DNA from: an uncultured Ruminococcus sp.
Lineage (GTDB): Bacteria; Bacillota; Clostridia; Oscillospirales; Acutalibacteraceae
Length of the DNA stretch: 57,257 nt
Direction of reading: 5' to 3'
NCBI GenBank assembly: GCA_902799245.1
Contig: CADBZY010000014.1
Coordinates: forward strand, 1-57,257
The position numbers and the translations under genes were made by a program. A model generated the notes under the pieces. That model saw nothing but the letters and a program-made list of their open reading frames with translations, did no database searches and was not told the DNA's origin. Shown piece after piece: positions 17,501-25,810 of this stretch (the first letter of the stretch is position 1; every line of letters starts with the position of its first letter).

Positions 17501-20500
17501 AGGTGAGGAATTCCGGCCGCCAGTACTGGGAGAGAAACGCGGCATTCTGATTAGCGTTAGCGTAATGCAGGCACATTTCTTGTATCTGCGAGAGGAAGAA
17601 TCCTGGATTTTCCGCCTGTGCCCATGCCCTCGGAAGGTCGAGCCACGGCTTCATTTCTTCCGCTGTGTTTTCAAGTGATGTTATCTCGTCAAATGTTCCG
17701 GTGGGAATGTCGATCTCCGCAGTGAATTTTTCGAGCGCCTGCTGCAGGTCTTTCAGGGCGGATTGGTACGCGGCAATCTTATCCGGCAGCGTCATGCGGA
17801 GCTGCTGAGAATAATTCGCCGTTTTAACCGCTGTCAGCGGGTGATCCTTCGGATGTCCGACAGCCTTCGCCGCCGCGGTGATGCGCTGCAGCAGCAGTTC
17901 CTGTTCGTCGGCCCGCTCTCGGTCTATTGCGGCGACCGCCGCGTAATCCGGCGCGGGAATATCCGGGCAGGATTTATATGTTTCGTATTCATTGATCAGT
18001 TCATAAAGCGTCTTGCCGCATTGGCGCTCCTTGTGCAGCTCTTTGACGTATTCATTCAGTTCGGCTCTGATTCTGGCGATTTGGTTCGCCTTGTTCTCGT
18101 AGGATTGGGCGGTCTGTCCCTTTGTCACCTCAGAAGCCTTTCGCAGTTGCTCAAGGACTGACTTCTTCTTTGCCTTGTTGGAATGAAGCTCCAAGCAGAA
18201 GTCGCCGATTCCGATCTTGTCAAGTCGGCGTTCCACCACCTCGAGAGCCGCCATTTTTTCCGCGACAAAAAGCACGGATTTGCCCTGCGCAAGCGCGTTG
18301 GCGATCAGGGCGGTGATGGTCTGGGACTTGCCTGTTCCGGGAGGGCCGTGCAGCACAAAGCTCTTGCCCTCAGAGGCGGCTTTGATGGCGAAGAGCTGGG
18401 AGGCGTCGGCGGACATCGGCAGGAACACGCCGTTCTCGTCCACTTCATCGCCGATGCTCATTTCCTCGGCTTCCCATTCCAGTTTACCCTCCATCAGGCT
18501 GCTGACGATCTTGTTTTTGGCAAGGTCAGCGTACCGGCTGCGGATGTCGTTCCACATCACGAACTGCGAGAAGGAGAAGATTCCGATATACGCCGATTCC
18601 AGCACATCCCAGTTTTTCTGCTCCATGACGGCCTTGCGCACAATGGTGAACACCTTGCGTGTGTCTATGCCGTGTTCGTCCTCGGGGAGAACGTTCAGGC
18701 CCTTGATCTCTATGTTAAAATCCTGTTTCAGCTTTTCCAGAATGGTGACGTTCATCTGCGGCTCGTCGTCTCGCAGACGGACGACATATCCCTGCGCCGC
18801 CGATTTGCGCACGATTTCCACCGGCACGAGAATGATCGGCGCGTATCTCGGCTTGGTGCTTCTGGGGTTTTCGTACCAGCGCAGCAGACCTAATGCCATA
18901 TACAGGGTGTTCGCGCCGTTCTCTTCCAGTGCCGACTTGGCGGAGCGGTAGAGCTCCTTGATGGTCTTGGCAAGCTCATTTTCATTGAGCGAGGAACGCA
19001 GACGGTGATTCTTGAATTCCGACTGAATGACCGAGGCGAACGCCCCTAAATCGTGCATATTGTCAAAGGTCAGCTCCACCTGGTTCCAGTCGGTGGGACG
19101 CGGCATGATCTTGAAGTCTTCCCCTTCGGATAGGGAATCCTCCAGATCGTCCACCGACGAAGAAAGCAAAGGAATGAGCGTTTTGGAAAGCCGGAGATTG
19201 ATCAGCGAATTACGCAGACCTAAGTCAAGCAGCTTGCGCTCCCAGCGGGTCTTGCGGGTGACGGGCGTGTCGTCCTCCGGCTCGTCTGTGAGGACGGCGC
19301 CGCTTTTGTCCTTCGGCGCGGCGGTGAGTTCGTCCTCGGTGAGAAGGGGACGCTCCACCTTCCAGCCGTTTTCTGTGGGTATGCGCATGGGAATGGGCTT
19401 GACGCCGCTGAGTCTGGCGCGGTTCACGTCGATAAAACACTCGACCGCGTTTATGTCGGCAAGCTGCTTCTCGGCTGCCTTCTGCGCGTCGTCAAAGGAG
19501 ATGCTTTCTTCCTTCGCTGCGAAGGCGGTACATTCCACCACGGCAATCTCGTTGATGCCGTTGGCAAGCCGCTTGGTAATGAGAGAAGCGTCGTCCTGCA
19601 CCGTTTCGGGGAAGGACATTTCCTCCAGCCAGACACCCGCGAAAATATGTCCCTCCAAGAGAATGAGCAGCGGATGCAGTCCGATGGCTTCCAGCACCGC
19701 AGAATAAAACAGCGTGAGATCCATGCAGGTGCCGAGCTTCTGCTCCATAATCGCGTCGCAAAGGCGGATGCGCTGTCCGATTGCTTCAAAACTGGCGGGC
19801 GGTACGCAGTAGACGATATTCTGCTCTTGCAGCGCTCCGTAAACCGCAGCCGCCTGTTTCAGCACGCGGTTGGAATCATTGCTCTGATAGGCGTCGAGCG
19901 ACGGGTCCCCTGTCCATTTGCCGAGCAGCTCGGCGGCGCGTGCAGTGATCTGGGCGATGACCGGATGATTCGGCGTAATAAAGGCGCACAGCAATTCGGG
20001 ATAAAGCGAAATGCCGTGCCACTGGTCGAAGGCCAGGGCTGTAATTTCGGTCTGCTGGCTGCAAAGCGTCTTTTCTCCGCTGACAAGCGATATGGTCAGC
20101 ACGCCGGTTACTCTTTCCGACATGCTTGCGAGGTAGTTGCCGTCGGGAATGATTTTGACGTTATTCAGCGTTAGCGTCCTTCCGACGGAAAGTGTGTCGA
20201 TGTGTTCGGAATACGGCACACAGAACGCCGGTTCGGAGGTGATGCAAAGTTCGATGTCCTGTATATCATTTTCTGATTCGCTGGTGATCGAAACGGAACG
20301 GATGATTCTCAGTCCGTTCTGCAGCAGCGCGTAATTGACCACCGGCAGGAGATCCGCCTCGATATGTATTTTCTCGGTTGTTTCGTCGGCTGCTTCCGGC
20401 TCCGGTTGGTTTTCTTTTTCTGCCGAAGGTTCTTCCTCCGCTGTGGGTTTATCCTCGACGGCGGGTTCTTCCTCGGCAGCAGGTTCTTCCTCCGCTATGA

Positions 20501-21149
20501 GTTCTTCCTCAGCAGTGGTTTCTTCCTCAGCAGTGGTTTCTTCCTCAGCAGTGGTTTCTTCCTCAGAAGTGGTTTCTTCCTCAGAAGTGGTTTCTTCCTC
20601 AGAAGTGATTTCTTCCTCAGCGGCGGGTTCTTCCTCGGCAGCAGGTTCTTCCACAGCGGCGGTTTCTTCCTCGGCGGCGGGTTCTTCCTCCACTACAGAT
20701 TCTTCCTCGGCGGCAGGTTCTTCCTCGGCAGCAGGTTCTTCCTCCGCTACAGGTTCTTGCGGTTCGGACGTCTGCGCGGAATTGTCATTGTAGCCGTGGA
20801 CAAGCATAAACCAGTGACACAGCTTGTGCGCCATGCGCAGCCGATTTCCGGCTTCTTCTGTGGTGACATCAGTATCATCCGATAAATCGTTCAGTGACAG
20901 AAGAATATCCTCAATACTGACGATAATGAGCTGATGGCTGCGCAGGAAATTGATCTTTTCCGACTGTGTCGCGTCGTCGGGAAGCGTCAATCCGTTGACG
21001 GCCAGCAGTTCGTCCGCAATGCGCTCGCCGATCTGACTGAGCAGCCCAGCGCAGGCTTTGGGGTCAGATGTTTCGCACTCCTCGGCTTTTGCGCCTATCG
21101 CGGCAATATCGCGCCATTTCGGCGCCATAAATTCAAAATTAGATGCCAT
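14511..21149 (-). CDS. Giant SF1 helicase with transglutaminase-like region, Vsr-like nuclease and DUF3320 (DUF4011 family)
   Basis: The start at 21149 has AGGAGG eight bases upstream, giving 2212 residues. In order: a short N-terminal domain; an acidic repeat (about 126-240); a transglutaminase-like region at about 465-510 with LGTCMDLTLFYSAVLEAIG and EGHIFAGVW; the DUF4011 region with WERKLLDLGLRNSLINLRLS (about 630-650); a COG1112-type SF1 helicase core with Walker A HGPPGTGKSQT near 936, VFDEASQ near 1555 and motif VI RRLNVAVSRAR near 1786; a Vsr/DUF559-like endonuclease around DIGVIDP, LLGILLDG and RDRELAQ (about 1860-1930); and a C-terminal DUF3320 region (about 2020-2130). Relatives are often linked to genome defence (established for helicase-nuclease fusions, inferred here). 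It stands alone with its own promoter. Confidence 0.9.
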   Translation of the reverse strand: MASNFEFMAPKWRDIAAIGAKAEECETSDPKACAGLLSQIGERIADELLAVNGLTLPDDATQSEKINFLRSHQLIIVSIEDILLSLNDLSDDTDVTTEEAGNRLRMAHKLCHWFMLVHGYNDNSAQTSEPQEPVAEEEPAAEEEPAAEEESVVEEEPAAEEETAAVEEPAAEEEPAAEEEITSEEETTSEEETTSEEETTAEEETTAEEETTAEEELIAEEEPAAEEEPAVEDKPTAEEEPSAEKENQPEPEAADETTEKIHIEADLLPVVNYALLQNGLRIIRSVSITSESENDIQDIELCITSEPAFCVPYSEHIDTLSVGRTLTLNNVKIIPDGNYLASMSERVTGVLTISLVSGEKTLCSQQTEITALAFDQWHGISLYPELLCAFITPNHPVIAQITARAAELLGKWTGDPSLDAYQSNDSNRVLKQAAAVYGALQEQNIVYCVPPASFEAIGQRIRLCDAIMEQKLGTCMDLTLFYSAVLEAIGLHPLLILLEGHIFAGVWLEEMSFPETVQDDASLITKRLANGINEIAVVECTAFAAKEESISFDDAQKAAEKQLADINAVECFIDVNRARLSGVKPIPMRIPTENGWKVERPLLTEDELTAAPKDKSGAVLTDEPEDDTPVTRKTRWERKLLDLGLRNSLINLRLSKTLIPLLSSSVDDLEDSLSEGEDFKIMPRPTDWNQVELTFDNMHDLGAFASVIQSEFKNHRLRSSLNENELAKTIKELYRSAKSALEENGANTLYMALGLLRWYENPRSTKPRYAPIILVPVEIVRKSAAQGYVVRLRDDEPQMNVTILEKLKQDFNIEIKGLNVLPEDEHGIDTRKVFTIVRKAVMEQKNWDVLESAYIGIFSFSQFVMWNDIRSRYADLAKNKIVSSLMEGKLEWEAEEMSIGDEVDENGVFLPMSADASQLFAIKAASEGKSFVLHGPPGTGKSQTITALIANALAQGKSVLFVAEKMAALEVVERRLDKIGIGDFCLELHSNKAKKKSVLEQLRKASEVTKGQTAQSYENKANQIARIRAELNEYVKELHKERQCGKTLYELINEYETYKSCPDIPAPDYAAVAAIDRERADEQELLLQRITAAAKAVGHPKDHPLTAVKTANYSQQLRMTLPDKIAAYQSALKDLQQALEKFTAEIDIPTGTFDEITSLENTAEEMKPWLDLPRAWAQAENPGFFLSQIQEMCLHYANANQNAAFLSQYWRPEFLTLDGMQLLGEYRTAAAKWFIPRKLLINALCKKLLPYSVGVINKGQLEQHLVTLLNYRNEMNAAIALYSQYGDSLGNLYSGNATDWNSISMSCAAAKKSAAKLDEAFGSCDFRTKYCGRNEIRAEIDGVINAMPSVLSAKSALDDILDTSYAPEGNWTEEQIKVCDTVTEHFDELKEWITWNAIARDAKNCGMDCMIEAYKQGISHEDAAGGFKKVMAKTLAMQIIDSEPVLNGFSGAVFNEKIEQFRQMDNDLTNLTKKEIYCRLASRVPNFAKEAAQSSELGILQKAIRSGGRGLSIRKLFDQIPNMLPRLCPCMLMSPISAAQYLAPNRELFDLVVFDEASQITTSKAVGALARGKNAVIVGDPKQMPPTSFFATSTVDEDNIDDEDLESILDDCLALNMPQTHLLWHYRSRHESLIAFSNRHFYENKLYTFPSVNDREAKVKLVHTDGYFDRGKSRQNRAEAEAVIAELKRRCHDKQDSKLSVGVVTFNINQQNLIDDLLIDACKEDSKLESWVNNGKEPLFIKNLENVQGDERDVILFSIGYGPDKNGHVSMNFGPLNREGGWRRLNVAVSRARCEMVVFSTLEPEQIDLNRTHAEGVAALRSFLEYAAGKDHFNDEYNASATNSDVEGVSKAICTALADNGFETERNVGHSQYRIDIGVIDPNNPDKYLLGILLDGSTYRDSKTVRDRELAQISVLGSLGWSIARVWTMDWWDNSRKELARLLDILNNAAEQSRIAAEEPEDDVEEEQPEAQPQTEEAASATTESEVKTEVPDEEKAEEEIEIIPEEPAPLVSANVVPYKAAELKSLTITGEDFVQPACKKMIKDAVKAVIEREAPISESRLARRVIQSFGITRSTAKIQNHLSQLIESLGLQSTIQFEDRFIWQKDQVPEEYTLIRTNGEGESKRDVKEIPLQEAANAVCLVLREQISMSHDDLIREAAKVMNYTRVIASVSTAFDAAISYADIKGYLSTDENGNFRLSESGNEYTEKFNA
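20430..20765. repeat. In-frame tandem repeats encoding the acidic linker of the giant helicase
   Basis: Units of about 18 bp (GTTTCTTCCTCAGCAGTG and variants, read on the plus strand) are repeated many times. Five or six nearly identical copies lie at about 20515-20635. On the coding strand they give hexapeptides such as EEETTA, EEETTS and EEEPAA. All copies keep the frame, so the tract lengthens or shortens a flexible negatively charged linker. Such arrays vary in copy number by slippage. Confidence 0.85.
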
Positions 21150-21177
21150 AATATTCCTCCTGAATTTTATTAAAAGC

Positions 21178-21207
21178 ATACTAAAATAATCTTATCACGT
21201 CTGTCAA
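21178..21207 (-). promoter_or_regulatory. Promoter of the giant helicase gene
   Basis: The minus-strand boxes are TTGACA (21202-21207) and TAGTAT (21178-21183) with an 18-base spacer, about 30 bases before the start codon. Confidence 0.55.
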
Positions 21208-21258
21208 AATATTTCAATAAAATATGGAAACAAAATTGAAAATAACATGTTAATAGAC

Positions 21259-21287
21259 TTGACAAAAAAATGACAGAGTGTTACAAT
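21259..21287 (+). promoter_or_regulatory. Promoter of the ABC-2 exporter operon
   Basis: A consensus TTGACA (21259-21264), 17-base spacer and TACAAT (21282-21287) lie 52 bases before the first start codon, divergent from the helicase promoter. Confidence 0.8.
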
Positions 21288-21339
21288 AATTTTTCCGCAT
21301 TTTTTGATATTTTGAGATAAGTAACAGGGGGTAAGTCAA

Positions 21340-22125
21340 ATGATCGTTATGAAAAACATACGCAAGACCTACAGGGTCGCCAGACGGAACGCCGGTTTCG
21401 GGGAGGCTGTGAAGTCGTTCTTTCACAGGGATTACGAGACCGTCACGGCGCTGGACAACGTCAGCTTTGCCATTCAGGACGGCGAAACGGTGGGCTATAT
21501 CGGCCCAAACGGAGCCGGGAAAAGCACAACGATAAAAATACTCAGCGGCATTCTTACCCCTGACAGCGGTGAATGTCTGGTGGACGGTCGGACGCCGTGG
21601 AAAAACCGGATCGAACACGTCGCAAAAATCGGCGTCGTTTTCGGGCAGCGTTCGCAGCTCTGGTGGGATGTGCCGGTGGCGGATTCCTTTGAGCTTCTCA
21701 AAGATATTTATTCCATTCCGCCAGAAACCTACCGGCGCAACAAGGACGAGCTCACCGAACTGCTTGACCTCGGCGAGATACTCAAAACCCCGGCTCGACA
21801 GCTTTCTCTGGGGCAGCGAATGCGCTGCGAGCTTGCCGCTTCGCTGCTTCATTCGCCGGACATTCTTTTTCTCGACGAGCCTACCATTGGTCTGGACGCG
21901 GTTTCCAAAATCGCCGTGAGAGAATTCATTGTAAAGCTCAATCAGGAGAGGAAGACGACCGTCATCCTTACCACACACGACATGCAGGATATTGAAGCCA
22001 TCACCAAACGCATTATCCTGATCGGCAAGGGCAGAATCCTGCTCGACGGCGGCGTCAGCGACATCTCCGGTAACGGCAACATAGATCACACGGTAGCAGA
22101 GCTTTATCGCTCCTATGAAATATGA
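21340..22125 (+). CDS. ABC-2-type exporter, ATP-binding subunit (COG4586-like)
   Basis: The 261-residue ATPase has Walker A GPNGAGKST, Q-loop region VVFGQRSQLWWDVPV, signature LSLGQRMRCELAASLL, Walker B ILFLDEPTIGLD and switch His in TTHDMQD. The insertion between strands 1 and 2 (RRNAGFGEAVKSFFHRDYE) and the GQRSQLWWD motif mark the COG4586 branch, whose partners are two dissimilar six-helix permeases. GGGGG precedes the start. It would energise export by the next two gene products; the substrate is unknown, and related systems have been linked to drug or toxic cation efflux. Confidence 0.92.
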   Translation: MIVMKNIRKTYRVARRNAGFGEAVKSFFHRDYETVTALDNVSFAIQDGETVGYIGPNGAGKSTTIKILSGILTPDSGECLVDGRTPWKNRIEHVAKIGVVFGQRSQLWWDVPVADSFELLKDIYSIPPETYRRNKDELTELLDLGEILKTPARQLSLGQRMRCELAASLLHSPDILFLDEPTIGLDAVSKIAVREFIVKLNQERKTTVILTTHDMQDIEAITKRIILIGKGRILLDGGVSDISGNGNIDHTVAELYRSYEI

Positions 22126-22135
22126 GGTGGTTGCC

Positions 22136-22966
22136 ATGCAGGGTTATTCTGATGTCAACAAACTCAAAAAATATGTCTCCTTCTTCCGGCTGCGGTTTGT
22201 TATGGGTCTGCAATACCGCACCGCCGCCTTTGCGGGAATCGCCACGCAGTTTGCATGGGGATTTATGGAGATCACTGTATTTCATGCCTTCAACAACACC
22301 GATCCGGCTGCTTTCCCGATGGGTTTCGGACAGCTTGCCTCCTATGTCTGGATGCAGCAGGCTTTTCTCGCCCTCTTTATGACGTGGTTCATGGAGAACG
22401 AAATATTTGACAGCATTATGGACGGAAATATCTGCTACGAGCTTTGCAGACCCATCGATATTTACGACATGTGGTTTGCCCGCAGCGTCGCCAACCGCTC
22501 TTCGCGCGCTTTACTGCGATGTGTGCCGATCCTGCTGGTGGCGTTCCTTCTTCCGGAACCGTACGGAATGATGCTGCCGAAGGATTTTAACGCATTTGGT
22601 TGCTTTCTTATTTCCACGATGCTCGCCATGACCGTGACAATCTCCATGTGTATGCTGGTGTATATGCTGTCGTTCTTTACCGTTTCGCCGCAGGGACTCA
22701 GGCTGATCTTTTCCATGACTGCCGAAATCCTGCAGGGAATCGTGATACCTATTCCCTTCTTTCCCCCGCGCGTGCGGCAGATTTTGGAGCTGCTTCCCTT
22801 TGCCTCAATGGAAAATGTTCCGCTGCGTATCTACAGCGGTCACATCAGCGGCGGCGAGGCGGCAAAAGCCATGCTGTTGCAGATATTCTGGATACTTGTG
22901 CTGATCGCCATCGGCAAGCTGATCTGCCGCAGAGCCATGAAAAAAGTAACCGTACAGGGAGGTTGA
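22136..22966 (+). CDS. ABC-2-type exporter permease 1 (COG4587-like)
   Basis: The start ATG at 22136 is chosen over an earlier in-frame ATG (22115) because GAGGTGG lies five bases before it. The product has 276 residues and about six membrane segments. Conserved features of this permease family include RFVMGLQYRTAAFAG at the N-terminus and DGNICYELCRPIDIY in the first cytoplasmic loop. It begins ten bases after the ATPase stop and is followed after six bases by the second permease, so the three genes form one operon encoding a heterodimeric exporter. Confidence 0.88.
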   Translation: MQGYSDVNKLKKYVSFFRLRFVMGLQYRTAAFAGIATQFAWGFMEITVFHAFNNTDPAAFPMGFGQLASYVWMQQAFLALFMTWFMENEIFDSIMDGNICYELCRPIDIYDMWFARSVANRSSRALLRCVPILLVAFLLPEPYGMMLPKDFNAFGCFLISTMLAMTVTISMCMLVYMLSFFTVSPQGLRLIFSMTAEILQGIVIPIPFFPPRVRQILELLPFASMENVPLRIYSGHISGGEAAKAMLLQIFWILVLIAIGKLICRRAMKKVTVQGG

Positions 22967-22972
22967 GCGATA

Positions 22973-23794
22973 ATGATGAAAAGCATACCGCGTAAGAAGC
23001 CATTCAAAACACCGGCTGTCAGGCTGTATTTCCACTATATTTCAATACAGATCAGATGTATGATGCAATACAAGAAATCATTCATCTTGACGACGCTCGG
23101 ACAGTTTTTAGCCTCCTTCAACGCCTTTGTCGGAATCTATTTCATGTTCCGACGGTTTCATTCCATCGCCGGATATACCTACAGCGATGTGCTTCTCTGC
23201 TTTTCGCTGATTTCGATGGAATTCTCGCTTGCGGAATGTGCCGCGAGAGGATTCGACCGCTTCTCCCACCTTGTGCGTCAGGGAACGTTCGACAGAATCA
23301 TGACCCGTCCGCGCAATGAGATTTTGCAGGTATTGGGAAACAATTTTGAACTGACACGACTCGGCAGAACGGTGCAGGCGATCATAATTTTCTTCTACGG
23401 TATTTCACAGGCGGATATTGACTGGAGCTTTATGAAGGTGATCACCGTCGTGATAACGATACTCTGCGGCGCTGCTGTCTTCAGCGGCATCTTTCTCATC
23501 AACGCGGCGCTCTGCTTCTTCACCCTCGAAGGGCTGGAAGTGGTCAATATCTTCACCGACGGCGCGAGGCAATACGGCGAATACCCCATTGACGTGTACG
23601 GCAAGAGAATGGTAAAATTCTGCACCTTCATCATTCCCTACGCGTTGGTGCAGCTTTATCCGGTGAAATACCTCACGGGAAGGAGCGATTCTCTTCTCTA
23701 CGCGCTGATTCCTCTTGCGGCTCTGCTCTTTCTGCTGCCATGCTACGCACTTTGGCGCTACGGAGTGAGAAAGTACAAGTCCTCGGGTTCGTAA
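22973..23794 (+). CDS. ABC-2-type exporter permease 2 (COG3694-like)
   Basis: The 273-residue protein has six predicted helices and a basic N-terminus (MMKSIPRKKPFK). The loop SHLVRQGTFDRIMTRPRNE is the counterpart of the coupling motif in permease 1, and FFTLEGLEVVNIFTDGARQY is typical of the second permease type of these systems. GGGAGG precedes the start. It forms the heterodimer partner of the preceding gene. A strong terminator follows. Confidence 0.88.
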   Translation: MMKSIPRKKPFKTPAVRLYFHYISIQIRCMMQYKKSFILTTLGQFLASFNAFVGIYFMFRRFHSIAGYTYSDVLLCFSLISMEFSLAECAARGFDRFSHLVRQGTFDRIMTRPRNEILQVLGNNFELTRLGRTVQAIIIFFYGISQADIDWSFMKVITVVITILCGAAVFSGIFLINAALCFFTLEGLEVVNIFTDGARQYGEYPIDVYGKRMVKFCTFIIPYALVQLYPVKYLTGRSDSLLYALIPLAALLFLLPCYALWRYGVRKYKSSGS

Positions 23795-23817
23795 TTTTTC
23801 TTTTTTCTGAAACGCAA

Positions 23818-23874
23818 TCAGCCTGCGGGTTTGTCTCTCCGGTAAAGGAGACGCGCCCGCAGGCTGAATTTTTT
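23818..23874 (+). terminator. Terminator of the ABC-2 exporter operon
   Basis: TCAGCCTGCGGG (23818-23829) pairs with CCCGCAGGCTGA (23856-23867), an inner GTCTC/GAGAC stem extends it, and a T6 tract follows. Confidence 0.9.
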
Positions 23875-23899
23875 ATGTTTGTTCAGTATTTGAAAAATC

Positions 23900-25667
23900 C
23901 TACTTGATCGTAATCGTCGCGGCGCTGGAGGTTGCTTTATTGCCTGCGCTGTCGGTTACGACGCAGCGCACCTGCATTCCCTGCCATGTCGCGTTGGCGG
24001 TGGCGGTGGTGGAAGCGGTGGTTCTGCCGTTCCAGTTGCTCCACGCGGTGCGCCGGATTACCTGTACTGCCACTGGTATTTAAGTCCGCTTCCGGTGGCC
24101 TTGACCGTGAAGGTGGCGTTCTTTCCGGCGGCAACGGTGACGTCCTTCGGCTGGGTTGCTATGGAGAGGACGCTGACGGTCAGGGTGTCGGACTGCTCTG
24201 TAATCCCTGCGCTGTTTTTTACCACGCAGTAGAGCTGAATGCCGTCCCAAGTCGCGTTGGGTGTGCAGGTTTCGGTCGCCTGCGTGTGTCCGTTCCACGG
24301 TGAGAAGGAAGTCTGTCCGGCTTTCTTGAAATACCACTGGTAGGTGAGTCCGTTGCCCGTCGCGGCGAGCGAAAGGGTGACGGGTCTGCCGAGAACAATG
24401 CTCTGATTTGTCGGCTGCGTTGTTATTTTGACGGTCGAAGCGCTGAAATTGTAATTGATAGTGACCGAGCTGCCGAAAACATCCTTTCAGCCGGAGGCGT
24501 TCCACTCGCTCTCGGTGCCGGCGTAATTGACGGTCGCGGCGAGGCTGAAATTAAACGGGGAGCCTTCAATGCTTGGGGCTTTTGCATAAATGGTCACGCT
24601 TGTCAGCCTATTGCATCCATAAAAAGCATAATCACCGATAGAGGTCACAGTATCCGGCAGGGTCATGCTTGTCAGATCAACACAGCTATCAAAAACCTTA
24701 TTGCCGATCGACGTCACACCGTACGGCACGGTGATGTCGGTCTCATTACCCATCGTGAATTTTTCAAGCACTCCGTTTTCAATTGTAAATTCGCCCGGAT
24801 CATAGGAGAAGGTAACGGAAGGATCGGATGTAAACATACCTGCCCAGGCGGAGCTCTGCCATTGCGCCTCGGTTCCAGCATAGTGGACGGTTTTGACAGG
24901 CGTGTTCTCAAAGACAGCCAGTTCGGGAAGCGTGGGATTAAGCGCCAGAATGTTGACGGTTTCCAGCGTCTCGCAGTCTTTGAACGCATTATCACCTATT
25001 TCAGTGACATTGGCAGGAATGGTGATTTTGGTCAGATTCGGGCAGCTCTGGAATGCTTCGCCGCGGATATAAGTCAGGCTCTCAGGAAGCATCACGTTTT
25101 TTAGGCTCCGGCAATAACTAAACAAGCTATTTTCTATACCTATAAATCCGTTCGGAATGTTGACGGTTTCCAGAGCTGTGCATCCATTGAACGTCCAGTT
25201 CCACAATACAGTGACTTTGGAGGGAATGGTAACTTTTCTCAGGTTTACACATCCAGAAAAGGAACCGAGACTGATAGAAGTCAGACTTTCCGGTAGGTTT
25301 ATGCTGACAAGGCTGCTGCACTTCGCAAATGCAGCCCACTCTATCCTGAGCAAGCCCTCCGGAAAGTTAATGCTGACAAGGTTGCGGCATTCATTAAACG
25401 CATAATCATCGATAACCTGAACGCTGTCCGGAAGAGTCACCTTCTTTATGGTTATATTAGAGTTAAACGCGTTCTTACCGATGGTTGTCACACCATCCGG
25501 CACGACAACCTCTTCCGCGGTACCGCTGTACCTGGTCAGCACGCCGTCCTCAATGTTGAAATCGCCGTCGGCATAGGCTGTCGTTCCGCTGCCGCGCAGC
25601 AAGGGAACAAATGCAGCCATAAGGCAGAATACCGCGATCAGCGACAGGCTTCTGAGTATTTTTTCAT
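23900..25667 (-). pseudogene. BspA-like leucine-rich-repeat surface protein with Ig-like tail, broken at four places
   Basis: An ATG at 25667 with AAAGGAG upstream begins a secretion signal, but its run of six A (25659-25664) shifts the frame; a seventh A would give MKKILRSLSLIAVFCL joined to the main frame. That frame (25620 to 24490) encodes tandem BspA-type repeats (LPDSVQVIDDYAFNECRNL, LTSISLGSFSGC, GVTSIGNKVFDSC). An in-frame TGA at 24487-24489 and an in-frame TAA at 24058-24060 interrupt two Ig-like modules (ATGNGLTYQWYFKKAG, GLKYQWQY). A missing base near 24045-24055 then moves the last module (WSNWNGRTTASTTATANATW) to another frame ending at TAG 23900-23902. Such proteins are secreted adhesins or glycan-associated proteins; this copy cannot make a full product. 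Confidence 0.85.
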
Positions 25668-25693
25668 ACGTAAAAACTCCTTTATAACAAAAT

Positions 25694-25721
25694 GTAACCG
25701 GGCAGATAAGTGTCCGGTTAC
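25694..25721 (-). terminator. Hairpin after the pyruvyl transferase gene, probable terminator
   Basis: GTAACCGG (25694-25701) and CCGGTTAC (25714-25721) pair over eight bases, followed on the minus strand by ATTTTGTT. It also lies just upstream of the pseudogene start, so it may instead belong to that leader. Confidence 0.55.
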
Positions 25722-25810
25722 AGTATAAACGAAAAGGATTCTTATGTCAAATTATTTTAAATATTTTTCTGTTCCGATCAGACTGCCTGTGTTGTGAATA
25801 GCGCTGTGTT

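Noticed and set aside
20515-20635. Regular short repeats resembling a CRISPR array
   Set aside because: The units are contiguous 18-bp copies without spacers and stay in frame inside a protein gene.
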